NCBI RefSeq assembly: GCF_014856545.2
Contig: NZ_CP109811.1
Span: 1,048,001-1,112,000, forward strand
From: Mesobacillus jeotgali
GTDB lineage: Bacteria > Bacillota > Bacilli > Bacillales > Cytobacillaceae
DNA: 64,000 nt
Reading direction: 5' to 3'
Part shown: piece after piece, positions 20,627-29,613 of the stretch
Layout of the letters: every line of letters begins with the position of its first letter
Numbering within the stretch: position 1 is the first letter of the stretch
Notes under the pieces: generated by a model
The model's database searches: none
Seen by the model: only the letters and a program-made list of their open reading frames with translations
Told to the model about the DNA's origin: nothing
Made by a program: the position numbers and the translations under genes

Positions 20627-21376
20627 ATGAACCAGGTAATCGAGACTCTCTTACAGCATCGTTCGGTCAGGCGTTTTACGGATACACAGCTGGATCGAGA
20701 ACAAATTGAAGCAATCGTAAAAAGCGCGCAGGCAGCATCCACTTCAAGCTTCATCCAAGCCTATTCGATCATTGGTGTTACGGATCAAAAAAAGAAGGAC
20801 AAGCTGGCTGAAATTGCTGGGAATCAAGCTTATGTTGCGGCAAATGGACATTTCTTCGTTTTCTGTGCGGATCTTCACCGCCATAAGGTCATAGCAGAGA
20901 TGGAAGGTACAGATCTTGATGACTCGATTGAGAGTACAGAGAAATTCATGGTTGCCTTGATCGATGCTGCTCTGGCAGCCCAGAACGCCGCCATTGCGGC
21001 TGAATCCATGGGACTGGGGATTTGCTATATAGGCGGAATACGGAACGACCTCGAGGCGGTAAAGGAGGTTCTGAAGACACCAGAACATGTTATTCCGCTG
21101 TTTGGCATGGCAGTAGGCTATCCTGACCAGGAAACGGATGTGAAGCCGCGCCTGCCTCTCGAGCATGTGTATATGGAAAATGAGTACCAACAAGACAGGG
21201 TGTTGTTTGAAGAGCAGCTCCATAACTATAATAAAACTACTTCTGAATACTACCGGGAAAGAACCGGAGGGAGACGTGAGGACACCTGGACGGAACAGAT
21301 GGCAAAGATGCTTGGGCGAAAATCAAGGATGTACATGAAGGAGTTTGTGGAAAAACAGAGTTTGAATAGAAAATAA
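20627..21376 (+). CDS. Oxygen-insensitive NADPH nitroreductase / flavin reductase (NfsA/NfrA family)
   Basis: 249 residues. The start has HRSVRRFTDTQLDREQIE, the FMN-phosphate-binding RSVR(R) motif. AAQSAST-like AAQAASTSSFIQAYSI and ESMGLGICYIGGIRND are the FMN-contact segments, and VGYPD is typical of the NfsA/FRP subgroup. It reduces nitro compounds, flavins or quinones with NADPH. The ATG 20627 follows AGAAGGAG. It is inserted between trmL and prkA compared with the B. subtilis order. Confidence 0.88.
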   Translation: MNQVIETLLQHRSVRRFTDTQLDREQIEAIVKSAQAASTSSFIQAYSIIGVTDQKKKDKLAEIAGNQAYVAANGHFFVFCADLHRHKVIAEMEGTDLDDSIESTEKFMVALIDAALAAQNAAIAAESMGLGICYIGGIRNDLEAVKEVLKTPEHVIPLFGMAVGYPDQETDVKPRLPLEHVYMENEYQQDRVLFEEQLHNYNKTTSEYYRERTGGRREDTWTEQMAKMLGRKSRMYMKEFVEKQSLNRK

Positions 21377-21393
21377 ATAATCATAGAAAAGTA

Positions 21394-21424
21394 AAAAAGC
21401 TGCCAATCGGCAGCTTTTTATTTT
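21394..21424. terminator. Bidirectional terminator between nfsA-like gene and small minus-strand ORF
   Basis: AAGCTGCC/GGCAGCTT stem (loop AATC) with A-run before and T-run after, so it can stop both convergent transcripts. It overlaps the stop codon of the small gene. Confidence 0.85.
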
Positions 21425-21513
21425 TTATTGACTCCCGGCTTATCATCGTAACCTGAAGTGAAGATTGCAGCCAAGAATGCAACGCTGACGCCCAGAATTA
21501 GAATTAGTTTCAT
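21418..21513 (-). CDS. Small single-pass membrane peptide (31 aa), unrecognised
   Basis: On the minus strand, ATG at 21513 is preceded by AAAGGGAGGC at 8-9 nt spacing. It opens a 31-codon frame encoding MKLILILGVSVAFLAAIF, then a short soluble tail TSGYDDKPGVNKK. The gene ends in a terminator stem. One transmembrane helix with an uncharged interior and an acidic/basic tail is visible. No family was recognised. The strong ribosome binding site and dedicated terminator argue for a real gene. Confidence 0.6.
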   Translation of the reverse strand: MKLILILGVSVAFLAAIFTSGYDDKPGVNKK

Positions 21514-21717
21514 GTATGTAAGCCTCCCTTTAATTCGATATTGTCCATATAGAAATTATTATAGCCTATTATCTCGAAACTGTGAAGGATTGGCTCATTT
21601 TTTCCTAAAAGACGTAAAAAGGACAATCATCCTTGCAGAACGTTTACGCATGTTCAAATTGTTTGCTGCATAGAATTTATTAATCGTCTCTTGATAACGC
21701 TAGATGGGGAGGTCCAT

Positions 21718-23613
21718 ATGGATATTTTAAAAAAGATTGAGATGTATCGCCAGGGTGAAGAGAAGCTTAAATGGGAAGGGACGTTCAGGGAGTATCTTGA
21801 AATTGTGAAGGAACAGCCATGGGTAGCTCAATCGGCACATTCACGTGTATATAATATGATCAAGGACGCTGGAATTGAAAAAGATAAAGGCAAGAAGCGC
21901 TATTCCTTCTTCAATTCACAGTTATTCGGCCTTGAAGAGGCACTGGAAAGGCTTGTTGAGGAATATTTTCATCCGGCTGCGAAAAGGCTTGATGTCAGAA
22001 AGAGGATTTTGTTGTTGATGGGACCGGTAAGTGGAGGTAAATCAACACTCGTCACAATGCTGAAAAGAGGGCTTGAGGCGTATTCGCATACAGACAGGGG
22101 AGCAATATATGCAATCAAAGGCTGCCCAATGCATGAAGACCCACTGCATATGATTCCGCATCATTTGCGCAAGGATTTTTATGATGAATATGGGATCAGA
22201 ATTGAAGGCAATCTGTCTCCGCTTAATATGATGAGGCTTGAACAAGAGTATGGCGGCAGGATTGAAGATGTCATCGTGGAGCGAATTTTCTTCTCCGAGG
22301 ATAAGCGGACGGGTATCGGCACATTCAGTCCATCTGATCCTAAATCACAGGATATTGCGGATTTGACTGGCAGCATTGACTTCTCGACCATCGCGGAATA
22401 TGGATCTGAGTCCGATCCGCGGGCCTATCGTTTTGATGGGGAATTGAATAAGGCGAACCGAGGGATGATGGAGTTCCAGGAAATGCTCAAGTGTGATGAG
22501 AAATTCCTCTGGCACTTGCTGAGCCTGACGCAGGAAGGCAATTTTAAAGCGGGAAGATTCGCTTTAATTAGCGCGGATGAGTTGATTGTCGCGCATACGA
22601 ATGAAACGGAATACCGTTCTTTCATTTCCAACAAGAAGAATGAAGCCTTGCATTCACGTATCATTGTGATGCCGATTCCATATAACCTAAAAGTGACTGA
22701 AGAAGAGAAGATCTATGACAAGATGATCAGGGAAAGTGATGTAAATGATGTCCATATCGCACCGCATACTCTAAGGGTGGCTGCGATGTTCACAATTCTT
22801 ACTCGCCTGAAGGATCCTAAAAAGGGCGACATCGACCTGATCAAGAAGATGAGGCTTTATGATGGAGAAAGTGTCGAAGGGTACAACAGAGCTGATGTTG
22901 AGGAATTGAAAAAAGAGCATCAGGATGAGGGAATGAGCGGAATTGACCCTCGTTACGTCATCAACCGTATTTCTTCTACAATTATCAGGAAAGAAGTTAA
23001 AACAATTAATGCTTTGGACGTCCTGAGATCACTAAAGGAAGGCCTTGACCAGCATCCGTCGATTACGGCCGAGACAAGGGAGCGATACCTGAACTATATT
23101 TCTCTTGCCCGGAAGGAGTATGACGATATCGCCAAGAAAGAAGTTCAAAAGGCATTCGTATACTCGTATGAAGAGTCAGCTAAAACCCTTATGGATAATT
23201 ACCTTGATAATGTTGAAGCGTATTGTAATAAGGCCAAGATGCGTGATCAGCTGACTGGCGAGGAAATCAATCCGGACGAAAAGTTGATGCGCTCTATCGA
23301 GGAACAGATTGGCATTTCCGAAAATGCCAAGAAAGCTTTCCGCGAAGAGATTTTAATCCGGATTTCTGCCTATGCGCGCAAAGGCAAGAGGTTTGATTAC
23401 AATTCGCATGACCGCCTGCGGGAAGCAATCCAGAAAAAGCTGTTTGCTGATCTGAAGGATGTCGTCAAAATTACGACTTCCACGAAGACTCCTGATGAGA
23501 CGCAGCTGAAGAAAATCAATAATGTCGTCGCCAGATTGATCGATGAGCATGGATACAACTCCACCTCAGCGAATGAATTGCTTCGGTATGTCGGAAGCCT
23601 GTTGAATAGATAG
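21718..23613 (+). CDS. prkA: PrkA serine protein kinase / AAA+ family protein
   Basis: 631 residues from ATG 21718 (GGGGAGG 8 nt upstream), matching the recalled B. subtilis PrkA length. The PrkA AAA domain occupies the N-terminal two thirds, with Walker A MGPVSGGKST at about residues 101-110 and the FDGELNKANRGMMEFQEM and FKAGRFALISADE segments of the family. The C-terminal third is the kinase-like domain. PrkA acts in sporulation and biofilm control in Bacillus, where it is under SigE; ATP-dependent protease activity has also been reported. It is normally followed by yhbH, which here is displaced 3.6 kb by a repeat array and IS element. Confidence 0.95.
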   Translation: MDILKKIEMYRQGEEKLKWEGTFREYLEIVKEQPWVAQSAHSRVYNMIKDAGIEKDKGKKRYSFFNSQLFGLEEALERLVEEYFHPAAKRLDVRKRILLLMGPVSGGKSTLVTMLKRGLEAYSHTDRGAIYAIKGCPMHEDPLHMIPHHLRKDFYDEYGIRIEGNLSPLNMMRLEQEYGGRIEDVIVERIFFSEDKRTGIGTFSPSDPKSQDIADLTGSIDFSTIAEYGSESDPRAYRFDGELNKANRGMMEFQEMLKCDEKFLWHLLSLTQEGNFKAGRFALISADELIVAHTNETEYRSFISNKKNEALHSRIIVMPIPYNLKVTEEEKIYDKMIRESDVNDVHIAPHTLRVAAMFTILTRLKDPKKGDIDLIKKMRLYDGESVEGYNRADVEELKKEHQDEGMSGIDPRYVINRISSTIIRKEVKTINALDVLRSLKEGLDQHPSITAETRERYLNYISLARKEYDDIAKKEVQKAFVYSYEESAKTLMDNYLDNVEAYCNKAKMRDQLTGEEINPDEKLMRSIEEQIGISENAKKAFREEILIRISAYARKGKRFDYNSHDRLREAIQKKLFADLKDVVKITTSTKTPDETQLKKINNVVARLIDEHGYNSTSANELLRYVGSLLNR

Positions 23614-23616
23614 ATT

Positions 23617-23647
23617 GTGAGGACCTGCAGATTGCGGGTCCTTTTAG
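23617..23647 (+). terminator. Terminator of prkA
   Basis: GGACCTGC/GCGGGTCC stem with loop AGATT, then TTTTAG. Confidence 0.75.
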
Positions 23648-23695
23648 TTTATAAGATCCTGATAGCGGGAATAGTACAGGCAAGAGGTGATTAAC

Positions 23696-23878
23696 ATGAG
23701 TAAAAAAGAATTGCCAAAAGACTATGTCCCCAAAAATAGTTCCATGGCACGCAATGAAGAAGAAATTGAAAATCTTGGTAAGCAAATGGAACACCGCCGC
23801 ACAGGCGAAGTCTTAAAAGAAGACTATGACAAAGTACCGGATCCAATCCAATTTGATAAAGCGAATGAAAAGGAATAA
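23696..23878 (+). CDS. Small hydrophilic protein (60 aa), unrecognised
   Basis: MSKKELPKDYVPKNSSMARN... is very polar, rich in Lys, Glu and Asp, with no membrane helix, no cysteine and a likely disordered fold with one central helix (EEEIENLGKQMEHRR). AAGAGGTG lies 7 nt upstream of ATG 23696, and a clean terminator follows. The position between prkA and yhbH suggests, but does not show, a sporulation link. No family recognised. Confidence 0.7.
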   Translation: MSKKELPKDYVPKNSSMARNEEEIENLGKQMEHRRTGEVLKEDYDKVPDPIQFDKANEKE

Positions 23879-23909
23879 CCTTTGCTGATAACGCAAAGGT
23901 TATTTTTTT
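23877..23909 (+). terminator. Terminator of the 60-aa gene
   Basis: AACCTTTGC/GCAAAGGTT stem with loop TGATAAC, then ATTTTTTT. Confidence 0.9.
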
Positions 23910-23984
23910 GTCAGTGAAAAGCTTTAACATGATTTAAACTTCCTCGCTGGCTTGGAAGGGAATTAGGGCAGGTTATCAAGGAAA

Positions 23985-24194
23985 AGAGGCAGAGCTGTCC
24001 GAACCTGGTGTAACTTCGGACAGGTTCAGCAGGAAAAGTGGAAAAGCTGTCCCAACCTGGTGTAACTTCAGACAGGTTCAGTGGGAAAAGGGGAAAAGCT
24101 GTCCGAACCTGGTGCAAATTTAGACAGGTTCAGCAGGAAAAGTGGAAAAGCTGTCCGAACTTGGGGCAACTTCAGACAGGTTCAGCGTGAAAAG
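23985..24194. repeat. 52-bp minisatellite array, left block (4 units)
   Basis: Units recur with a 52-bp period (CTTCNGACAGGTT anchors near 24014, 24066, 24118, 24171). Each has CTGTCCGAAC ... ACTTCGGACAGGTTC, forming a CTGTCCGAA/TTCGGACAG hairpin. The block is cut by an IS256-type element whose 9-bp target duplicate CGTGAAAAG closes it at 24186-24194. Confidence 0.95.
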
Positions 24195-24258
24195 AGTCAA
24201 GCCCATTATTCTGTGTAAATTCATTCCTTATGAAAAACAAGTTAAACAGCTTATATGT

Positions 24259-24304
24259 TTTTGATGTTCTGGAAGGGGGGTACCCCCCTTCCAGAACATC
24301 AAAA
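24259..24304. repeat. 46-bp perfect palindrome downstream of the IS256 transposase
   Basis: Two 22-nt arms (TTTTGATGTTCTGGAAGGGG... and its complement) meet at a central TA (24281-24282). It lies 20 bp past the transposase stop and could terminate transcription in either direction, shielding the transposase from outside transcripts. Confidence 0.85.
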
Positions 24305-24324
24305 TTTTCGCTTCGCAGCGCCTA

Positions 24325-25509
24325 CTACTTCTTCTGTTTTTTCTCTTCTTTTTCAGGGATTATTCTCTTGTTAACTTCCTCAGCGTAATCCATTAGGACA
24401 GCTCCTATTAATCTGAATGCGGATTGTGTGTTAGGAAAGATTCTAATCACTTTTTCTCTCCTACGGACTTCACTGTTTATTCTTTCTAATGAATTTGTGC
24501 TTCGAATATGCTTATGAAACATGGGTTTTTCATTTAGATATTGGATGGCATCTTCGAAACCTTCTTCTAAGATTTCTATAGCCTTCTCCAATTTTGGATT
24601 GTCACCAAATGTGTTGATGAACTCATCTTTATACTTTCTAGCGTCTTTTACCTTCGCTACTTCGAAAATTCTTTTTAGTGCGATTTTTACTTCATCCATA
24701 TCTTTTTTCGGCATATGAGTGATGATATTCTTTTTGAAATGGACAGTGCATCGCTGCCAGGCAGATCCTACAAATTCTTTCTCAATGGCAGACTTCAAGC
24801 CCTTATGGGCATCGGAAATGATCAGTTTTGGTGCTTGTAGCCCTCGTGACTGTAAGTGATGAAAGAATCGCTGCCACGCTTCAAAACTCTCCACATGATC
24901 GACTCGCAAGCCCAGTATTTCCCGTCTGTTGGTCTCATCAACGGCAGTGGCGATATAGACAGCTTTGGATACCACACGATTGTGTTCTCTTACTTTGATA
25001 TACATAGCGTCGGCAAAGATATAAGGGTAGTACATTGTATTGAGTGGCCTGTTTGCCCATTGGTTCACGATAGGATCCAGCTTCTCCGTGAGAGTGGATA
25101 CGAACGATTTGGATACTTTATGTCCACAGAGCTGTTCCACGATATTGGTTACTTTCCTCGTGGAAACCCCGTTTACGACCATTTCAAGCATGGATAGCAC
25201 GAAAGCCTGGTCACATCGAGCGTATTGCTCAAATACAGTGGTTGAAAAATCACCGTTTCTAGTACGAGGGACTCTGAGCACAATCTTTCCAATGCTTAAG
25301 AGAAGCTCACGATCATAGTAGCCGTTCCGGTAGTCGTGTCGACTAGGTGTACGCTCATAAGCACGCGCTTTTAAATGGTCATCACGTTCTTTTTCCATGA
25401 ATTCATTTAATACCAGGACAATGGATGCTTTGATCACAGAATCGATGTCTGAATCCATCACGGATTCTTTTAAAAGATCTAGATTTAGGTTAAACTGTAA
25501 TTGAGTCAT
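24325..25509 (-). CDS. IS256-family (mutator-type) DDE transposase
   Basis: 394 residues from ATG 25509 (GGAGGAATTAATT upstream); the frame extends to 25557 without a better start. It has the family markers PRTRNGDFSTTVFE, an Asp in YIFADAMYIKVRE, an Asp in IISDAHKGLKSAIE, a CxxH-like WQRCTVHFKKN stretch, and the C-terminal NSLERINSEVRRREKVIRIFP holding the catalytic Glu. It catalyses cut-and-paste or copy-out transposition of this element. No frameshift or stop interrupts it. Confidence 0.95.
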   Translation of the reverse strand: MTQLQFNLNLDLLKESVMDSDIDSVIKASIVLVLNEFMEKERDDHLKARAYERTPSRHDYRNGYYDRELLLSIGKIVLRVPRTRNGDFSTTVFEQYARCDQAFVLSMLEMVVNGVSTRKVTNIVEQLCGHKVSKSFVSTLTEKLDPIVNQWANRPLNTMYYPYIFADAMYIKVREHNRVVSKAVYIATAVDETNRREILGLRVDHVESFEAWQRFFHHLQSRGLQAPKLIISDAHKGLKSAIEKEFVGSAWQRCTVHFKKNIITHMPKKDMDEVKIALKRIFEVAKVKDARKYKDEFINTFGDNPKLEKAIEILEEGFEDAIQYLNEKPMFHKHIRSTNSLERINSEVRRREKVIRIFPNTQSAFRLIGAVLMDYAEEVNKRIIPEKEEKKQKK

Positions 25510-25607
25510 AATTAATTCCTCCACATGTTTTTCGTCGCTGATAACATTGTAGGACAAAAGGAATTAATATGACTCATTTTCTATTTACACAATTATATGG
25601 GCTTAAT

Positions 25608-26870
25608 CGTGAAAAGTGGAAAAGTTGTCCGAACCTGGTGCAACTTCAGACAGGTTCAGCGTGAAAAGTGGAAAAGCTGTCCGAACCTGGTGCAACTTCG
25701 GACAGGTTCAGCGTGAAAAGTAGAAAAGCTGTCCGAATGCAGAGCAACTTCGGACAGGTTCAGCAGGAAAAGGGGAAAAGCTGTCCGAACCTGGGGCAAC
25801 TTCAGACAGGTTCAGCGTGAAAAGGGAAAAGTTGTCCGAACCTGGTGCAACTTCAGACAGGTTCAGCGTGAAAAGTGGAAAAGCTGTCCGAACCTGGTGC
25901 AACTTCGGACAGGTTCAGCGGGAAAAGTGGAAAAGCTGTCCGAACCTGGTGCAACTTCAGACAGGTTCAGCGGAAAAAGCGGAAAAGCTGTCCGAACCTG
26001 GTGTAACTTCGGACAGGTTCAGCGGGAAAAGGGGAAAAGCTGTCCGAACCTGGTGCAACTTCGGACAGGTTCAGCGTGAAAAGTGGAAAAGCTGTCTGAA
26101 CATGTGGCAACTTCGGACAGGTTCAGCAGGAAAAGTGGAAAAGCTGTCCGAATCCAGAGCAACTTCGGACAGGTTCAGCAGGAAAAGCGGAAAAGCTGTC
26201 CGAACCTGGTGTAACTTCAGACAGGTTCAGTGGGAAAAGGGAAAAGCTGTCCGAACCTGGTGCAACTTCAGACAGGTTCAGCGTGAAAAATGGAAAAGCT
26301 GTCCGAACCTGGGGCAACTTCAGATAGGTTCAGCGTGAAAAGTGGAAAAGTTGTCCGAACCTGGTGCAACTTCAGACAGGTTCAGCGTGAAAAGTGGAAA
26401 AGCTGTCCGAACCTGGTGCAACTTCGGACAGGTTCAGCGGAAAAAGCGGAAAAGCTGTCCGAACCCAGAGCAACTTCGGACAGGTTCAGCGTGAAAAGTG
26501 GAAAAGCTGTCTGAACCCAGAGCAACTTCAGACAGGTTCAGCGTGAAAAGTGGAAAAGCTGTCCGAACCCAGAGCAACTTCAGACAGGTGCAGCGGGAAA
26601 AGGGGAAAAGCTGTCCGAACCCAGAGCAACTTCAGACAGGTTCATCAGGAAAAGTGGAAAAGCTGTCCGAACTTGGTGCAACTTCGGACAGGTTCAGCGT
26701 GAAAAAGTGGAAAAGCTGTCCGAACCCAGAGCAACTTCAGACAGGTTCAGCGGAAAAAGCGGAAAAGCTGTCCGAACCCAGAGCAACTTCGGACAGGTTC
26801 AGCTGAAAAAGCGGAAAAGCTGTCCGAACCCAGGGCAACTTCGGACAGGTTCAGCTGAAAAAGCGAAAAA
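25608..26870. repeat. 52-bp minisatellite array, right block (24 units)
   Basis: CTTC(G/A)GACAGGT anchors occur at 25644, 25696, 25748, 25800, 25851 and so on to 26839, almost all 52 bp apart. The consensus contains GGAAAAGCTGTCCGAAC, a variable centre (CTGGTG, CTGGGG, CCAGAG) and CAACTTCGGACAGGTTCAGC. Each unit can fold as CTGTCCGAA/TTCGGACAG. Near 26500 a unit with CTGTCTGAA is matched by TTCAGACAG, a compensated pair. The period is not a multiple of three and all frames drift, so it does not look coding. Confidence 0.95.
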
Positions 26871-27207
26871 TGCTGTCCATCCAGGCAATTTCTCCCCCTT
26901 ATAGCAGAAATAAAAGGAGTCATGTTTGCTGCCTGGGAGAGCAATATAGGGGCTGGCCGCAGAAAAGATCTTATAGCTGTGTTAGATAAAAAGGACAATA
27001 ATGCCCAAAAGGGTTTCAAGATAAAATGGGCTTGTCCATCTATAGGAGAAAAGGTTAATTGTCAAAATTATTTGTAAATTATTTTGTATTCCTGCATAAG
27101 ATAGAGTAATTACAATTCCCACAAGGGAAAAGTCCATCGGGATATTGTATGAAGGCATGCTGAATTATGTTACTGTCAAAATGAAAATTTCAAAGGAGGG
27201 GTTGAAA
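26871..27207. other. Intergenic region upstream of yhbH
   Basis: Last array remnants, then about 330 bp with no recognised gene. A promoter for yhbH is expected here, but no convincing sigma-A or SigE pair could be assigned. Confidence 0.5.
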
Positions 27208-28377
27208 ATGACCGATGAAAGCAGTCACCAGTTTGTGATTTCCCAGGAAGATTGGTCCCTCCACCGCAAAGGACATGATGACCAACAGCGCCATCAGGAA
27301 AAGGTGCAGGAAGCAATAAAGAGCAATCTGCCTGATTTGATCACCGAAGAGAATATTATCATGTCCAACGGCAGGGATGTCGTAAAGATTCCAATAAGGT
27401 CACTGGATGAGTACAAAATCCGTTATAACTATGATAAGAACAAACATGTCGGCCAGGGGAACGGAGACAGTAAAGTCGGCGATGTCGTCGCGCGTGATGG
27501 CTCCGGGCAGCAGCAAGGTCCCGGGAAGGGGCAAGGCGCAGGAGACCAGGCCGGTGAAGATTATTACGAAGCAGAAGTATCAATGATGGAAATCGAAGAA
27601 GCGTTATTTAAAGAGCTGGAGCTTCCTAATCTCAAGAAGAAGGAAGAACAGGAGCACCTCGTTGAAAATATTGAATTCAACGACATCAGGAAGACTGGTT
27701 TGATGGGCAATATTGATAAAAAGCGGACCATGATGTCTGCTTACAAGCGGAATGCGATGACAGGCAAACCATCGTTCCACCCAATCTACAAGGAAGATCT
27801 TAAATTCAAGACGTGGAATGAGGTCGTAAAGCCCGATTCAAAGGCTGTTGTTCTTGCCATGATGGATACGAGCGGCAGTATGGGACTGTGGGAAAAATAT
27901 ATGGCGAGGAGCTTCTTCTTCTGGATGACGCGCTTCCTTCGCTCCAAGTACGAAACAGTCGAAATCGAATTTATCGCTCACCATACAGAAGCAAAGGTAG
28001 TCTCCGAGGAAGATTTTTTCTCAAAAGGAGAAAGCGGAGGTACCATTTGTTCATCCGCCTACCGGAAAGCACTGGAACTGATTGACCTGAAATACAATCC
28101 AAGCAAGTTTAACATCTACCCATTCCATTTTTCAGATGGTGATAACCTGACCTCCGACAATGCCCGCTGTGTAAAATTAGTAGAAGAGCTGATGAAGGTC
28201 TCCAATATGTTTGGCTATGGAGAAGTCAATCAGTACAATCGCCACTCGACCCTAATGTCCGCGTATAAAAACATTAAAGATGATAACTTCCGTTACTATA
28301 TCCTCAAGCAGAAAGCTGATGTATTCCACGCGATGAAAAGCTTTTTCAAACAGGAAGAAAACAAGATGTATGCTTAA
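27208..28377 (+). CDS. yhbH: YhbH family protein (UPF0229), sporulation-associated
   Basis: 389 residues from ATG 27208 behind AAAGGAGGGG; the longer frame from 27145 lacks such a signal. It begins with [28 protein letters not shown] Gly/Gln-rich linker (about residues 90-115) and a C-terminal vWA-like domain with MMDTSGSMG, the MIDAS DxSxS motif, near residue 225 follow. YhbH is the usual partner of PrkA in endospore formers and, as YeaH, in proteobacteria. Function remains unsettled. Its separation from prkA by the array is unusual. Confidence 0.93.
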   Translation: MTDESSHQFVISQEDWSLHRKGHDDQQRHQEKVQEAIKSNLPDLITEENIIMSNGRDVVKIPIRSLDEYKIRYNYDKNKHVGQGNGDSKVGDVVARDGSGQQQGPGKGQGAGDQAGEDYYEAEVSMMEIEEALFKELELPNLKKKEEQEHLVENIEFNDIRKTGLMGNIDKKRTMMSAYKRNAMTGKPSFHPIYKEDLKFKTWNEVVKPDSKAVVLAMMDTSGSMGLWEKYMARSFFFWMTRFLRSKYETVEIEFIAHHTEAKVVSEEDFFSKGESGGTICSSAYRKALELIDLKYNPSKFNIYPFHFSDGDNLTSDNARCVKLVEELMKVSNMFGYGEVNQYNRHSTLMSAYKNIKDDNFRYYILKQKADVFHAMKSFFKQEENKMYA

Positions 28378-28380
28378 TAA

Positions 28381-28414
28381 AAAATCGGCAGGATACAGCT
28401 CCTGCCGATTTTTC
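28381..28414 (+). terminator. Terminator of yhbH
   Basis: AAATCGGCAGG/CCTGCCGATTT stem with loop ATACAGCT, then TTTC. Confidence 0.85.
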
Positions 28415-28468
28415 TATTTCATCCTCGTTATTCTCACTCTTGATTGAAACTCCAATATTAACAATCTA

Positions 28469-29269
28469 TCATTTTTCTATTCCAATCGCCTGGCTGCCCA
28501 TCTGGATCCAGGCATTCTCGAATGGTGTCCGTGGGACGGCCTTATACCCATCGCTGGCAAGCGGATCGTTTATGTAAATGGACTCCTCATCATAACCGAC
28601 AATCAAAACACTGTGTTCTTTGTAAGTAATCTTCACATTTCCGGTATTTGTCTCCCAAACGGTAAATTCCGATTCAGGAAGCGGCGCGAAGGTGGAGTTG
28701 ATGATGACCCAAACTGGTGATCCAGTATCGATCAGTTCAAAAACTGAATCAATGGATTGGCCAGTAATGTCCTTGATTTTTCCTGGCATATAATTCTCTG
28801 CAAGCCTTGCTACAGGACCATGGTAAACGCCATATCCTGATTTGCTGAAAGTATAGATATCGCCTACGAAGCCATCATATGGATTGCTGCGAACATAATT
28901 TGCGTCGCGGAATGGTATTTTATGTATCTGCTCAGCCAGGGTCATTTTATCGGCTTCGATTCCCTCATACTGCAAAAGCATCGTTAAGCTGGTTACCTCA
29001 CAGCCTCGCTGTAATTCGGGGAGCTGACTGATGTGAGGAACCCCTTTAAGTATTTCCTTCTTCTCTATATTGAAGAAATCCTCGAGAAATTCTCTACCTT
29101 CAATGGACTTTGTTATGGAATGAGCTTCTGTTCGTTTGATTTTTGGTGCAACTGAAGCTTGTGTTTCTGCCGTTGGATTTTCAATCGATCGTAAATTTTC
29201 CGCTCCCAGGTAGGTCGCCAGGAAAATGCCTCCAATGGATAGTGTTCTAATAAGCAGCTTTTTATTCAA
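28469..29269 (-). CDS. C39-like family peptidase, membrane-anchored
   Basis: 266 residues if started at TTG 29269, which has TTAGGAGA 7 nt upstream; ATG 29287 is an alternative with a closer AGGAGA. The N-terminus (NKKLLIRTLSIGGIFLATYL) is a signal-anchor. The catalytic domain starts at GVPHISQLPELQRGCEVTS (nucleophile Cys) and continues to KEHSVLIVGYDEESIYINDPL (His and Asn/Asp), the Peptidase_C39_2 pattern. It should act on the outer face of the membrane, perhaps as a cell-wall or peptide-cleaving enzyme. No ABC exporter is adjacent, so it is not a classic bacteriocin leader peptidase. Confidence 0.82.
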   Translation of the reverse strand: MNKKLLIRTLSIGGIFLATYLGAENLRSIENPTAETQASVAPKIKRTEAHSITKSIEGREFLEDFFNIEKKEILKGVPHISQLPELQRGCEVTSLTMLLQYEGIEADKMTLAEQIHKIPFRDANYVRSNPYDGFVGDIYTFSKSGYGVYHGPVARLAENYMPGKIKDITGQSIDSVFELIDTGSPVWVIINSTFAPLPESEFTVWETNTGNVKITYKEHSVLIVGYDEESIYINDPLASDGYKAVPRTPFENAWIQMGSQAIGIEK

Positions 29270-29613
29270 AATATCGTCTCCTAACATTTCTCCTACAGGC
29301 TGGGCATCTCTTACAATTTTAACCAAAGTTCGACAATGATTCAATAGACTAATAGAATGATATTGGAAAACAGCTGGTAAAAAAGTAACTATCATGAATG
29401 TTGAAAATAGTCCTTTAAATTGAGTTTTTGGGAAGAATATTGGGAAATTTAGTAGTTGAACCTGAAGTGAGTCCCGGTAAAAAAAGAATTTCAGATATTC
29501 ATCTTTTTGAATCTAATCGGTAATACTATCTCTGTTATGAGTACAATCTTTTTTAAAAAACACAAATTTGTGTTAGGGTATTAAAGTGCAAAGTTGAAGA
29601 AGGGAGTTTTTTG
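29270..29613. promoter_or_regulatory. Divergent intergenic region with a 16-bp perfect palindrome
   Basis: AACACAAATTTGTGTT at 29559-29574 is a perfect palindrome about 40 bp upstream of the BCCT transporter gene, a plausible operator or chance dyad. No clear promoter hexamers were assigned for either divergent gene. Confidence 0.4.

Larger units (their letters stand above)
24195..25607 (-). mobile_element. IS256-family insertion sequence, complete
   Basis: About 1.41 kb. The ends carry imperfect inverted repeats: AAGCCCATTATTCTGTGTAA at the left and, read inward from the right, AAGCCCATATAATTGTGTAA. Both sides are flanked by CGTGAAAAG (24186-24194 and 25608-25616), a 9-bp direct repeat consistent with the 8-9 bp target duplications of IS256 elements. 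The sequence is inserted within a unit of the 52-bp array, and joining the flanks restores the repeat phase. The transposase is intact, so insertion may be recent. Confidence 0.9.

Noticed and set aside
25817..26514. Repeat-containing protein genes (long open frames reading KLSEP.ATSDRFS in the array, both strands)
   Set aside because: A 52-bp period shifts frame each unit, several overlapping frames are open on both strands, and no ribosome binding sites precede them. They are a by-product of repeat composition.
23985..26870. CRISPR array
   Set aside because: Units are contiguous 52-bp repeats without unique spacers of constant length; variation is scattered substitutions, and no cas genes are in the window.
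28469..29269. Bacteriocin-processing C39 leader peptidase
   Set aside because: No ABC exporter domain, no adjacent bacteriocin precursor or immunity gene; the domain is the Peptidase_C39_2 type.
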